A DNA stretch of 64,000 bases from Tremella fuciformis (Eukaryota; Basidiomycota; Tremellomycetes; Tremellales; Tremellaceae), in assembly GCA_032768795.1 (NCBI GenBank), contig CP136493.1, positions 124,001 through 188,000 on the forward strand, in the 5' to 3' direction. The translations under genes were made by a program, and so were the position numbers. A model generated the notes under the pieces. That model was not told where the DNA came from, did not search any database, and was given only the letters and a program-made list of their open reading frames with translations. Each line of letters opens with the position of its first letter. The first letter of the stretch is position 1. Shown here piece by piece: positions 1-10,150 of the stretch.

Positions 1-106
1 TCTTGGATCGGCAATGCGGGTGTGTTCGACGAGGACGAGGGAGAAGGCTGGAGTGGATGGAGATAGCGCGTGTCTCGCAGGAGCTCGACTTCAAAGGTGG
101 GCAGAG

Positions 107-541
107 TGTCACGACGGCCACGCCCTCGACGACCTACGCACGTGACCGACACCTCTCACGTGCCCGACACGTGACCTACCTCGGGCTGGAGAACCTCGAC
201 GAGGGAGTAGACGTTGGATGAACGCGCAACGACGGGAAGCAGGCGCAGAGTCATATAGGATGCCCCGGGCGCCCGTCGTAGTTCTTCAGCACTCTCTGAT
301 TGAGTCTCATGGATCATCATTGACGATCTCACTCTCTCCGTGGCACGCAGCGTGGCTGAGTCGCACTCACGCTGTATCCTCGACGACCTTGTTACCTCGA
401 CGACCTTGTAACCTCGACGAGGATCCAACCTCGACGAGGATCCTACCTCGACAACCTCGTTTCTACCCCTTTATCCTTTATCCTTGACTCTGATATTGTG
501 CGAGAGGGCCTCTGCCAACGGGAGAGCGCAGCATCGTGACA
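107..541 (+). mobile_element. Solo LTR, family Q (copy Q1)
   Basis: A 435-bp unit that begins TGTCACGA and ends TCGTGACA, so its termini form an 8-bp inverted repeat with TG...CA ends, as expected of an LTR. Related copies lie at 11545-11979, 17278-17640, 18195-18629 and 22471-22888. It carries a cluster of CCTCGACGAGG-like palindromes near 383-465. No coding internal region adjoins it. The flanks (GCAGAG and GGTCTG) give no target duplication, so it may be old or recombined. It splits the reading frame of the SANT-like gene on the other strand. Confidence 0.75.
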
Positions 542-1595
542 GGTCTGCACTGGACGGTATTTGAGGCATTGAGGACGTCCATGACGGTGTAGAGGGGCCA
601 GAGACGGCGACAGGCGTGCTCGGAGGCAATTGCGTCTGCTGGATCGAGCTTGAGGCATCCGTCGACGGGTCATCTTCGATGTCGGACGTATCGGACGTCC
701 ATGGGGCCGATGTAGACTGACTAGGGAGAGGCTCTGAGCCTCGGTAGGACATCATGGCCCCGTTCAGAGTCTCTAAGGCGGGATTCAAGTCCATGGTGGT
801 GTCGGAACGCTGGCTCGCAGAGCCACCGTCCTGCTCCTGAAAGATGCTTGCGAGCTCATGGAACCATGGTAGCTTCTTGAGGACTTGCCCTGCGGCCTAT
901 CAGCTCCGCTGAAGCCCTTCGTTATGGCCTGTCACAGGACTTACGGTCAAGACGACCTCTGACCAGCTCGATCTTGTCACGATCACCGTCTCTTTCGGCC
1001 ATAATCATATGCCATCCCCCCTTGCCGTTCCCGGTGCCATGTCTCCAGTCGTTGATCTCCCTCCACTGGGTGTGCAGCTCATGTATCTGTAGATCAGCGA
1101 CTGCCATGGCTGCACCTACAGAGGTATAGATACCTTTCGGGCGCATTCGTCGGGATCTCGTGCCGTGGGCGCCCCATTGGCCGCCAGATACTCAGAGACA
1201 TCGTTTAGGACATCTCCTGGTCTCTCTCCACCCCACCCGTTCCTATAACGGTCGATGTTCTCGGGTATCTTGAGCCATTCGATGAGAATGTCGATAGAAG
1301 ATGGGCCACCATCTATGCCGTCCTTGTCCCAATGCGGGCGTCGCGATTTTGAGGCTTCAGAGCTTTCTGAGGACGAGGAGGCCTTCTTCGGGCGCCCTCG
1401 AGGCTTCTTGGCCACGGGCTCCGGGGCCAGAGGCGCCTGGGAGGCTTGCGAGCCCAAGACAAGACGGATAGATGGGATTGTCGGTGATGGGCTTGGGGGT
1501 AACATCTCCGATAAGGCGCTTGACTGTTTCTCGGGCCATATTGCAGTATTTTGATGCATTGAAAATTTTGGCGGCATCCTGGAGATCAGCTGCAT
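542..1595 (-). pseudogene. Myb/SANT-like DNA-binding protein, decayed
   Basis: Read on the minus strand, 1595-1116 holds an AT-hook-like basic motif (KKPRGRPKK) followed by a Trp-rich block (HWDKDG, ILIEWL, YRNGWGGERPGD) resembling the Myb/SANT-like domain found in transposon companion proteins of basidiomycetes. The domain seems to continue in another frame at 1146-922 (LHTQWREINDW), so a frameshift or an unseen intron lies near 1120. A Ser/Pro-rich tail follows at 794-542 and would run on into 106-1 if solo LTR Q1 were absent. A transposon-accessory DNA-binding role is inferred from family resemblance. I cannot tell whether it belongs to a Harbinger-like element or is a host gene. Confidence 0.45.
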
Positions 1596-1790
1596 CGAAC
1601 GAGCCCACCTGCATCACCTTGCACGACGTATTGGGCGAGCTGGACTAAATAACAAACACCATAAAGTCAAAGTTGTTTAGTAGAATGTCAACGGCAATAA
1701 TTGCCGAAACGGGAAGGTGTGCATTTTTCAATTACCACCGAAATACATAGGAAATTCAAAAATGACACCCACTATTGTCATTGCTCAGCC

Positions 1791-2414
1791 ATGCATTCAG
1801 CTATTGACTCGGCCATCCAGGAGCTGCGAGAGCATCCCGAGAAGAATGTGTGACAGGTTGCGCAAGAGCAACACGTTGCAAAATCAACCCTCCATGACTG
1901 CTGGACCAACACCCACGTCTCTCATGCTGATGGTGCCAAGCAACACCTCTCACCCGTCCAGGAAGACGCTCTGGTGGACAAGATCAACCAATTTGCGGCT
2001 TGAGGGACGCTCCTGGCCCCGCGGCACATCCACAACCTTGCAGAGGCCGTCTGTGGTGAGCAAATTGGGGAGAACTGGGTCGGGCGCTTTATCAATCATC
2101 ATTCAGACCGGCTGGTGTCAAGATTCACACCTATAGAGAGAGCTTGCGCGCTTGCAAGCGGACTGTCAGGAGTTTTGCAGAGCCTGATTTAACCTTGTGA
2201 GCACTCTTAACTTCCCACTGCGATGCGAAGACCGGCTCTGACACGATTCTAGGTCTCTGAACTCTATTGCAGCAGCTTGCATGACCCCACAGGCATCTAC
2301 AACGTCAACAACTCATTCTTCTCCCTCTCCTACAAGCGCACAACACGCCGCATAGCCCCCCGGAACCATCCACGCAATGGGCAAGCAATCTCTGGCTCGA
2401 CAGAGTACATCACC
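1791..2414 (+). pseudogene. Pogo/Tc1-type (CENP-B HTH, DDE_1) transposase fragment
   Basis: With two in-frame stops and frame changes, the plus strand reads like a CENP-B-type helix-turn-helix (LSPVQEDALVDKINQFAA, then PRHIHNLAEAV and NWVGRFINHH), followed near 2283-2414 by the start of a DDE_1 domain (GIYNVNNSFFS, where the family usually has N-[VM]-DE at the first catalytic Asp). The Asp is replaced by Asn. It stops at the LTR starting at 2415, and no later catalytic region follows. A dead fragment. The family assignment rests on motif resemblance. Confidence 0.5.
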
Positions 2415-2813
2415 TGTCATGGGCCCAGGCCGGTTGTTGACTGATAGGCCCTCTCACATGTGCTCTCTCTCAATCTGTCTCTGTCCTCCACGAGAAGGTG
2501 TACAGCCTCTCGTGCGTCAACAACACGGCTGCGCCGTTACTTTCTATCCATGGGACTCAATACCACGGTGCTAAGGATGGTCTACAGGTGAGGACCTGTA
2601 TATATATCACCTGTGCCCTCCTCTGCACCGCCTCGGGCTTTTTCCTTGAAACACCATCGACGAGGCTCAAGCTCTAGAGTCGTCGAGGCTACTCGAGGCT
2701 CGTCAAAGCTACTCGAGGATCGACGATAGGCTCACGTGTCTGACAGGCGCGCTGGGCTGGAACGAGGGTTGTAGGCGTGCGCTTGTGATCATGGAGGCGT
2801 GGCCGACGTGACA
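2415..2813 (+). mobile_element. Solo LTR, family P (copy P1)
   Basis: A 399-bp segment starting TGTCATGGGCC and ending GACGTGACA. A second copy with many substitutions lies at 21584-21985, which fixes the ends. It contains a TATA-like run (TATATATA near 2601) and a cluster of TCGACGAGG/TCGTCGAGG motifs at 2660-2740. The flanks TCACC and TCAAG do not match, and the sequence on each side belongs to a different transposon, so it probably marks a recombination or deletion joint rather than a clean insertion. Confidence 0.65.
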
Positions 2814-4278
2814 TCAAGCCCGCCATGTTCATGATCGATGCGAGCGGGGCCGAGCGGCAAGCGATCTTGACGGTCTTCCCAGGCTGTTGCATCAGAGTTT
2901 GCCAGTTTCACCTGATGCAGTCTTGCAGGGCAGTGTTGCAAGGGCATTTGGGACCGACCCCCATCTCTGACACCCATATGGAGTCCACTATCCACCTCAT
3001 TCGCCGACACCAAAGATGTCCTTATCGATCGCAATGGGACCAATACTGGAAACACTTTGAAAATGATATGCGCGGCGTGGTGGGCGGTGGCCAGCAAGGA
3101 GAAGCTTTTCGGGAGTTCATCTCCTCCTATTTGCTGCAAACATGGTTTAGCGATCACTGGAGGGATCATGTCGTGGACTATGGAATGCCGGGGCACATCA
3201 CCAGAGACGGGCTGTGGTAGACAAACAATTATGCGGAGGCTTTATTCAAGACGTTCGACGCCATCTTCCTGCTGTGTAGGATGAACAAACCGTGCGTTAA
3301 AATTCAGCCTGGTCCGCCGCAATTAATCTACAGAGTTGACCGCCTCCAACGGAAATAGGTGGTACGCTCACATGAGCTTGACTCATCCTCGAGTAGCCTC
3401 GTCGAGGCACACACATCCTCGACGAGGTTGTGCCTCGACGAGGTTCAACCTCGACGAGGCAGGGAAGCCGCCACCAACGATAACTCCACATATAACGCCG
3501 ACACCCTCGACGACCTTGTAGAATGCCGCCGCCTGTTGCCCTTCTCATCACTCATAGCAAGTGCTGAGCGGGCAACAGGTGACCGGAATCTCATTGCCTC
3601 AGAGCTACGATTCCGACGGCCTCATCATGGTCCTGCTTCAAATCTACTTCCCCTTTTATAGGCATAACTGGCTGGAACGATTGCGACCTGATCCGAAGCT
3701 CGTTCGACAGCTGTTTGCCGGATTCAATGCTTGGGAGGCCGATCGCATCCTTTGCCTCGACCAAAATGAGGTTCCATTGGCACACAGAGGGCGCTCGAAC
3801 CTGGTCTTCTTGATCGCTGGAGATGCGGGTAGGGAGATTCAGTACTGCGGGTGCTGGATCGCCTCGGAAGCACCCCTCCAAGGTGCAAACGGCAACTCTG
3901 AGTGCGATGCCCGACAATTATGCTCTTGCACTGCATTTGAACAAACCGGTAAACACTGCAAACATCTCTGGGCAACGGCCGCATTCGAAACGGCAAATGA
4001 CATTACCACCTACGAGCAGAAGTCTTTCAATTCCTCTGCCAAGATACAACGCTACATGCGCTCATTGGCTGGACAGGCGGGTAAGGGGACTGGGGAGGAC
4101 TCTGCGTTTGTCTCGGGCGCTGAGACAAAGCGAGAGATTGACGAGGTTCTGGGCAACTTTGATTGGACATACACAAACGCCGAGAATGGACTGCTTGAGA
4201 CCGATCTAGATGGATCGTGGTCTGTTGGGCCGATCGCAAGACAACATCAACCCTCCACTCAGCTGCTCAAGCCCTTCG
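2814..4278 (+). pseudogene. MULE-1 transposase (SWIM type), broken
   Basis: Mutator-like transposase remnant. The sequence just after the LTR gives FMIDASGAERQAI and VCQFHLMQ, the second-Asp and C/H region of MULEs. TNNYAEALFK (3225-3254) is the third acidic motif, entered through a TAG stop at 3218-3220 where a Trp is expected. A SWIM zinc finger (CSC...CKH) lies near 3922-3965. A solo LTR with target duplication GCCTC (3347-3618) and then gypsy-1 (at 4279) interrupt it, and the reading frame resumes correctly across both when they are removed. It continues at 11444-11544. The N-terminus with the first Asp is missing. Confidence 0.7.
3347..3618 (+). mobile_element. Solo LTR of the copia K family, with 5-bp target duplication
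   Basis: A 272-bp relative of the 318-bp LTR of copia K. It begins CAACGGAAATAGG and ends GATTCCGACG, compared with CGACGGAA...TTCCGTCG in K. Exact direct repeats GCCTC lie at 3342-3346 and 3619-3623. When the LTR and one GCCTC are removed, the MULE-1 frame reads straight through (VDRL then IMVLLQ). This fixes the LTR ends independently of the full element and shows they lack TG...CA. Confidence 0.85.
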
Positions 4279-4348
4279 TGTTACGATCCGGTCACCGTTG
4301 CCACCCATACAGGCCCCCGACCGTCCGCCACCCGGATCGCAACACCCC

Positions 4349-4510
4349 AAGCTGGAATACCGGAAGGGTTCACTCTCCAAGCTGGAATCCCGGAAGGGTT
4401 CACTCTCCAAGATGGAACACTGGAAGGGTCTACCGCCAGGTGACGCCAGGTGGAATCAGGGAATGCCAGGTGACGCCAGGTGAAGTCAGGTGACGCCAGG
4501 TGACCCCGAG
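4349..4510 (+). repeat. Tandem repeats in the gypsy-1 U3 region
   Basis: Three units of about 30 bp (4349-4378, 4379-4408, and a variant from 4409) share AAG[CA]TGGAA and GGAAGGGT. They are followed by several CCAGGTGACG-type 10-bp units from about 4437 to 4510. The array lies upstream of the TATA box, where an enhancer would be expected. The repeats are seen; enhancer function is inferred. Confidence 0.8.
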
Positions 4511-4636
4511 TGGAACTAGGAACCCAGGCCGGCCCGTACTGGCGCCAAGGTGGCACCAGCCCGGAGTCAGGTGGAGTGAGTGGCAACTCCAGGTGAAGGA
4601 GTTGCGCACACGGATTTGCCACCCAGCCCGTAGACA

Positions 4637-4684
4637 TATATAAAGAGCCTACTTCTTGATCCTTCTCCCCAAGGATCAATCTAT
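4637..4684 (+). promoter_or_regulatory. Gypsy-1 TATA box and predicted RNA 5' end
   Basis: TATATAAA occupies 4637-4644. The segment AAGGATCAATCTAT at 4671-4684 starts 34 bp downstream, a normal distance for the transcript start. It is the exact reverse complement of the primer site at 4976-4989, so the 5' end of the RNA could fold onto that site and prime reverse transcription. Confidence 0.75.
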
Positions 4685-4973
4685 CGCAAGTTACACCTAG
4701 TCTTAGAGCCTTGCACCGAGCCTCCCTTCGCTCGCTTCGTCTTTACCTTCGCTCGCCACGACGCCTATCTCCGTGGGATCCTTCGAGCACTTCGACCATC
4801 GACATCCACACCGTGGCCTTCGTGGATTGTCGACCCTACTACGCCGTCCGACCAAGCCACAGGTTCAGTGGTTGTACCCCCTTCGCCTTTGGTGCAACCC
4901 GAGCTTGCCACATTACGACTACCGCCGTCTACTCGTCGCCGGACCTCAAGGCCGCCGGGTTCGAGTCGTAACA

Positions 4974-4989
4974 GTATAGATTGATCCTT
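4974..4989 (+). other. Gypsy-1 primer binding site (self-priming)
   Basis: The LTR ends at 4973. After a 2-nt gap (GT), ATAGATTGATCCTT (4976-4989) is perfectly complementary over 14 nt to 4671-4684 in the LTR. It does not start TGG, so ordinary tRNA 3'-end priming is unlikely. Tf1/sushi elements are known to prime from the 5' end of their own RNA, and the geometry here matches. Confidence 0.8.
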
Positions 4990-5054
4990 CACAGCTTGTG
5001 CTTGGTCAATCATCGACTATACTTCCTTCGCCAAAAGTCGACACTTCCTTCGAC

Positions 5055-6119
5055 ATGTCTCGCTCAAACGGAACCAACCAGGAGCGCATCGCCATCCTCG
5101 AGGAGCAGCTTCAAAGCCTCCTTACTCAGACCGCCACACTTCAAACCGAAAACAACGATCTTCGACAATCGGTCACCCACCTGTCCGCCAATCCTCCGAC
5201 ATCTCGACAGGTCACACCCGACAGTACGACCTCCGCTACGACAACTCGAACAAGCGAACCAAAAGTCGCACAACCGGAGTCCTACCATGGACAGCGAAAC
5301 AAACTATCAACCTTCATCACTCAGGTCATGATGGTGATCACGCTTCAACCAAATCGATTCGCTACCAAAGAAGCAAAGGTCCTATACGCCGGATCTTTCC
5401 TTCGCAACACCGCCTTCTTATGGTTTCAACCATCGGTCACCGCCAATCCAAAACCGGAATACATGTTCGACTTCACCAAGTTCTGCACAGTGCTTCGCAA
5501 AACCTTTGGCGACCCCGATGAAGTTGCAACTGCGGAACGACACCTTTACGCTCTCCGACAACGTGGTTCAGCCTCCGCCTACCTTGCCGACTTCATGCGA
5601 CACGCCGTTCTAGTCAAATGGAACAATGAAGCAAAGGCTGCCCAATTCTATCGAGGACTCAAGGAGAACGTCAAGGACGAGCTCTCTCGAATTGGCAAAC
5701 CTGCGACATTCCAGGACTTACAGGATGCCGCCATCCGTATCGACACTCGACTGTTTGAACGACAGGTTGAGAAAGGAGACCGCCCTCCTACAACCATGTC
5801 CTCTGGCACACGCACCTTCACCCAAACCTACAATCGACCAGGGTTCAGGTCCAATTCGACAACACGCACGGAATCAACCTTTACTCGTCCGACCGAATCG
5901 ACTTTCACTCGACCAACCGAATCTCTTCGAGCTGGATTCATCTCTGCCAAGGATCGACTCACCAAACGTGGGAAGATCACCCCATCCGAATACCAACGAC
6001 GCAAGGACAACAATCTCTGTCTTTACTGCGCAGAGAAAGGTCACTCCGTAAAGGAATGCCCTGTCGCGCCGCCCTCTCGACCACAGCGTACCCGCTCTCT
6101 CCCTTCGGGAAAAGAGTGA
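5055..6119 (+). CDS. gag: Gypsy-1 Gag
   Basis: 354-residue capsid/nucleocapsid protein of the retrotransposon, expected to assemble the cytoplasmic particle that packages the element RNA. The start is the ATG at 5055 ([14 protein letters not shown]), the first good ATG after the primer site. Residues 11-45 form a heptad-rich helix typical of the N-terminus. A retrotransposon Gag domain spans roughly residues 95-225. A Ser/Thr-rich stretch with short TEST-F-TRP repeats lies near residue 285. A zinc knuckle CX2CX4HX4C ([14 protein letters not shown]) is at residues 322-335. The frame is open to its TGA. The last codons contain a -1 frameshift heptamer leading into pol. Confidence 0.9.
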   Translation: MSRSNGTNQERIAILEEQLQSLLTQTATLQTENNDLRQSVTHLSANPPTSRQVTPDSTTSATTTRTSEPKVAQPESYHGQRNKLSTFITQVMMVITLQPNRFATKEAKVLYAGSFLRNTAFLWFQPSVTANPKPEYMFDFTKFCTVLRKTFGDPDEVATAERHLYALRQRGSASAYLADFMRHAVLVKWNNEAKAAQFYRGLKENVKDELSRIGKPATFQDLQDAAIRIDTRLFERQVEKGDRPPTTMSSGTRTFTQTYNRPGFRSNSTTRTESTFTRPTESTFTRPTESLRAGFISAKDRLTKRGKITPSEYQRRKDNNLCLYCAEKGHSVKECPVAPPSRPQRTRSLPSGKE

Positions 6120-9100
6120 TTCTCCAATCTACCTCAAAAGGGAACCTGGGGTTGGAGAAGGAGCGCCAGCAGGTCCCTCAATACCTTGCAATTGGAATGG
6201 AAGAGAACGACAACATTCGAATAATTCAAGACCGACACATATTCCTCGAATTCGACACACCGACAACCCAAAAACGCGCCCGTGCGCTAATCGACTCTGG
6301 AGCCTCAAACAATTTCATCGACATGGAATTCGCCCAAAACGAAGGCCTACCGCTATACTCACAGGATCCGGTCCCCTTATCGCTCTTGGACGGATCTGGT
6401 GCGACAACATCAATCACCTACCACACCGTCAATCAACTTCGGAACTTCGGAAACCTCTGGGTCCGTGCGCTTGTCACCCAACTTGGTGTATTCCCAGTCG
6501 TACTAGGCATGCCTTGGCTTGCTCAATACGACCCTTTCATCAGTTGGCCTCGACGCACAATTCGCCCAAGCTCGACCATCCGACCAGCATCACAACCGCC
6601 TATCGACACTTCAACCACAATGCTGGCCCAAGCTAGCTCGACCACCAACACTTCAGCCGATACTGCACCACCTTCAGACCACGACATGGTCCCCACCAAG
6701 TACCACGACTACCTCGACGTCTTCAGCAAGAAGAGCGCCGACCAGCTCCCACCACACCGACCCTTTGACCACACGATCCCCTTGGAAGAAGGCAAGCAAC
6801 CGCCTTACGGACCAATCTACCCTCTATCCGACAAGGAACTTGGTACTCTTCGAGAGTATCTTGACGACAACCTCAAGAAGGGCTTCATCACCCCTTCTGA
6901 ATCGCCAGCCGCAGCACCCATACTCTTCGTCAAGAAGAAAGACGGATCTCTGCGACTCTGCGTCGACTATCGAGGTTTGAACAAGATCACAATCAAGAAC
7001 CGGTATCCTCTACCGCTCATCTCGGAGCTCCTCGACCGACTCCGCTCCGCCAAGGTATTCACCAAAATCGATCTTTGAGGCGCATACAACCTCCTCCGCA
7101 TAGCCAAAGGCGAAGAATGGAAAACCGCCTTCCGCACCCGCTATGGCCTCTTCAAATACCGAGTTATGCCGTTTGGCCTCACCAACGCCCCGGCATCCTT
7201 CCAGCACCTGATGAACCACAACTTCAGGGATATGCTCGACCACTTCGTCATTGTCTACCTCGACGACATCCTAGTCTTCAGCCCGAATGCTGAGACCCAT
7301 CGCCAGCACGTTCGACAAGTGCTACACCGACTCCGACAAGTTGGCCTCTTTGCCAAAGCCGAGAAATGCGAGTTCGACACCGACACAGTCGAATTCCTGG
7401 GCTTTGTCATCTCTCCCAACGGAATCGCCATGGACAAGAAGAAGGTCCAGTCCATCCTCGACTGGCCCACACCTTGCAACCTACACGATGTCCGATCCTT
7501 CCTCGGTTTCGCCAACTTTTACCGACGGTTCATCCGAAACTACTCGACAATCGCCCATCCCCTTACGCAGCTCACGCATAAGGAACTCCCCTTCTCTTGG
7601 GAGTCCGCACAGCAAATCGCCTTCGACACGCTCAAGCAAGCGTTTACTTCGGCCGACCTTCTTCGGCACTACGATCCGACTCTCCCCCTTATCTTGGAGA
7701 CGGATGCGTCCGACTATGCCATCGCAGGCATTCTATCGCAGCAAGACGACAAGGGTATTCTCCACCCACTTGCTTTTCTCAGCCGGAAAATGAGTCCCGC
7801 TGAGCTCAACTACGAGATACACGACAAGGAGATGCTCGCTATCATCTCTTCGTTCAAGGAATGGCGACACTACCTCGAAGGAGCCGCAAATCCGATCACG
7901 GTCTATACCAATCACAGGAGCTTGGAGTACTTTGCGACTTCAAAGCAACTCAATCGACGACAAGCCCGATGGTCCGAATTCTTGGCCGACTTCAACTTCG
8001 TCATTCGGTACCGCCCGGGACTTCAAGGGACAAAACCAGACGCCCTCACCCGCCGATCCGACTATCATCCTGGCCAGACAGGTTCCTCACTCGACAGGAC
8101 TGTCAACCCACAGAACTTTCAGCAACTCCTGAAAGATGGCCAATACCTTGCTAGCGGTACTCTCGACATCACCACCAACCTTGTGGCCCTCATCCGCAAC
8201 GCCCTCTCCGCGGATCCCGAAGCAGCAAAGCTGCGAGACAACCTGTCCCCACCTCTACGACAGGACGACACTGGAGTCATTCGATATCACGACCGATACT
8301 TCGTGCCAAATACGGACGACCTTCGACTCCTTATTACTCGACAAGTCCACGACCATCCCACCGCAGGACACCCAGGTCGCAGGAAGACTTACCTCCTTGC
8401 CAAGGCGCCATTGCTGGTGGCCTGGTATGAAGGACTTCATCCATCACTTTGTCGACACCTGTGATACCTGCCAACGAACCAAATCCCGCCGACACGTGCC
8501 ATTTGGTCACCTCAAGTCACTACCGGTCCCACCTTATCCTTGGACTTCGATCTCTATGGACTTAATCAAACACCTACCGAACTCCAATGGATACAACTCG
8601 ATCCTCGACATTGTTGACCGACTCACAAAGATGGCAATCTTTGTTCCGACAACCACCAACCTCACCGCAGAGGAATTGGCTCGACTTTACGTGCATCATG
8701 TGTTCTCAAAGCACGGTGTCCCTACATCAATCATATCCGACCGAGGATCCGAGTTCACCTCCGAATTCTGGCGATCATTCACCAAACTGCTCAACATCGA
8801 CCTTCACTTGAGCACCGCCTTCCACCCAGAAACCGACGGACAAACCGAACGAGTCAACCAGGTGCTAGAACAGTACCTTCGCCTTTACTCCAACTATCAA
8901 CAAACAAATTGGTCCGACCTTCTGCCACTTGCAGAATTCGCCTACAACTCCGCACCACATTCATCGACTACGGTTTCGCCTTTCTTTGCAAACAAAGGTT
9001 ATCACCCGCGATCAACTTTCGAACCGGTATTCGACACACCATCCACAGGTGAACACCCACCTGCCGCACAGACTGCGCAAGGACTTGCCCAGCTGCATAC

Positions 9101-9614
9101 TTTCCTTCGACAGGAAGTTGCAAAAGCCTTGGAAGCATCTGCTGCGCAATACAACAAGAGTCATCTCCCGACACCTGTCTACCGCGTTGGAGACAAGGTC
9201 TGGCTTTCCACCAAACACATCCGGACAACTCGACCTACCAAGAAACTGGATGTTTGACACCTTGGCCCCTACCGCATTGCCAAGAAAGTCTCAAGTCATG
9301 CCTACCAACTCGATCTCCCACCAAGCATGAAGATACACGACGTCTTCCATGTTCGACTCTTATCGCCCTATTCGCCAAATCGAATACCTCGTCGTTATCA
9401 GCCACCACCACCTCCTATCGAAATAGAAGGAGAAGAGGAATGGGAAATCGAAGCCATCCTCGACACAAAAATCGACAAACGGTACAAAGACTCTCGACGC
9501 TACCTCGTCAAGTATCTTGGATACGACGAAACCGAATGGATGTCCGAGTCCGACCTCGAACATGCCAAAGAACTTCTATCGGAATTCAATTCATCTCGAC
9601 CTATTCGACAATAG
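6056..9614 (+). pseudogene. pol: Gypsy-1 Pol (PR-RT-RH-IN-chromodomain), inactivated
   Basis: Polyprotein that would copy and integrate the element. Visible in order: protease (LIDSGAS near 6290), reverse transcriptase (YLDD at 7256-7267), RNase H (ETDASDYAIAG near 7700), integrase HHCC finger and DDE core (DRGSEFTSEFW; HPETDGQTERVNQ), GPY/F region, and a C-terminal chromodomain (about 9440-9590) expected to bind chromatin during integration. Lesions: TGA at 7076-7078 where the family has Arg (KIDL-R-GAYN), a frameshift near 8390-8410 before the PRRHCWWPG motif, and TGA at 9255-9257 in KKLDV-R-HLGPY. RNase H also has Asn (AAT, 7910-7912) where a catalytic Asp (YTDH) is usual. Both stops are CGA to TGA in TCG context. 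Confidence 0.92.
6107..6159 (+). promoter_or_regulatory. Putative -1 ribosomal frameshift signal, gypsy-1 gag/pol
   Basis: The heptamer G GGA AAA (6107-6113) sits in the gag frame, one codon before the gag stop (6117-6119). After a 6-nt spacer, TTCTCCAA (6120-6127) can pair perfectly with TTGGAGAA (6152-6159), an 8-bp stem. Pol lies in the -1 frame and overlaps gag. Slippery heptamer, spacer and stem are the known layout of -1 frameshift sites. Confidence 0.7.
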
Positions 9615-10150
9615 TCTTCGAGCAAAGGAGTCAACAACTACGAGATCACAACACGACAACTACGCATTTCGAAGATAGGAGAGAATCGTTCCAAGCGTCT
9701 GTAAAAGCTTGGCCCTCTCCGAAGATGCCGCCAACTCCCTTGCCAAACAAGCTCGATGATACTCGTCCAACTGCGACTGGAACTCCGCCAACTGCAACCG
9801 CAAGTTCGACACATCACCTCGAATACCGAATTGAGGTCCAATTGCTGTCAAAGCAAAGCTCAACACCTCTGGGACCTACACTGGATCAATCCTCGAATCA
9901 CCAACCGGAACACCCCACAATTCAACAATCACATGCATTACTTCCGACAATGCATGCGACACATTCGACAATGCATGCATGCATCCACCAAACATATCTT
10001 CAACAACACGCATGCAACCCTTCAACATCGACACCTACGACACTCCGGCATACATGCATTCAACTCGACCCAGCACCCTCTTTCAAATAACCTCTACACA
10101 CATTGGCCTCCTACGCTCGCAGGAGCTCGCAAATGCGAGAGGGGGGATAC
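9615..10150 (+). other. Gypsy-1 3' non-coding tail and polypurine tract
   Basis: 536 bp between the pol stop and the 3' LTR, with no plus-strand domain I recognise. It holds short repeats of CGACAATGCATGC near 9930-9980 and ends in a purine run (GCGAGAGGGGGGATAC) that fits a polypurine tract for plus-strand priming. A 68-codon open frame on the minus strand (9866-9660) looks amphipathic, but it is short and unsupported. Gypsy-2 has no equivalent tail. Confidence 0.6.

Larger units (their letters stand above)
4279..4973 (+). repeat. Gypsy-1 5' LTR
   Basis: Starts TGTTACGATCC and ends GAGTCGTAACA, so the termini TGTTACGA/TCGTAACA are inverted. 695 bp. It contains a U3 tandem array, a TATA box (4637-4644) and the predicted transcript start at about 4671. 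Confidence 0.93.

Noticed and set aside
107..541. Family Q as a MITE or other DNA transposon, because of its 8-bp terminal inverted repeats
   Set aside because: The TG...CA ends, 435-bp size, TATA-less promoter-like body and a 5-bp duplication in copy Q5 fit an LTR better. Most LTRs have short inverted ends.
2415..2813. Family P LTR as a clean insertion in one gene
   Set aside because: The flanks do not match, and a pogo-like fragment lies on the left with a MULE on the right, so it is more likely a recombination joint.
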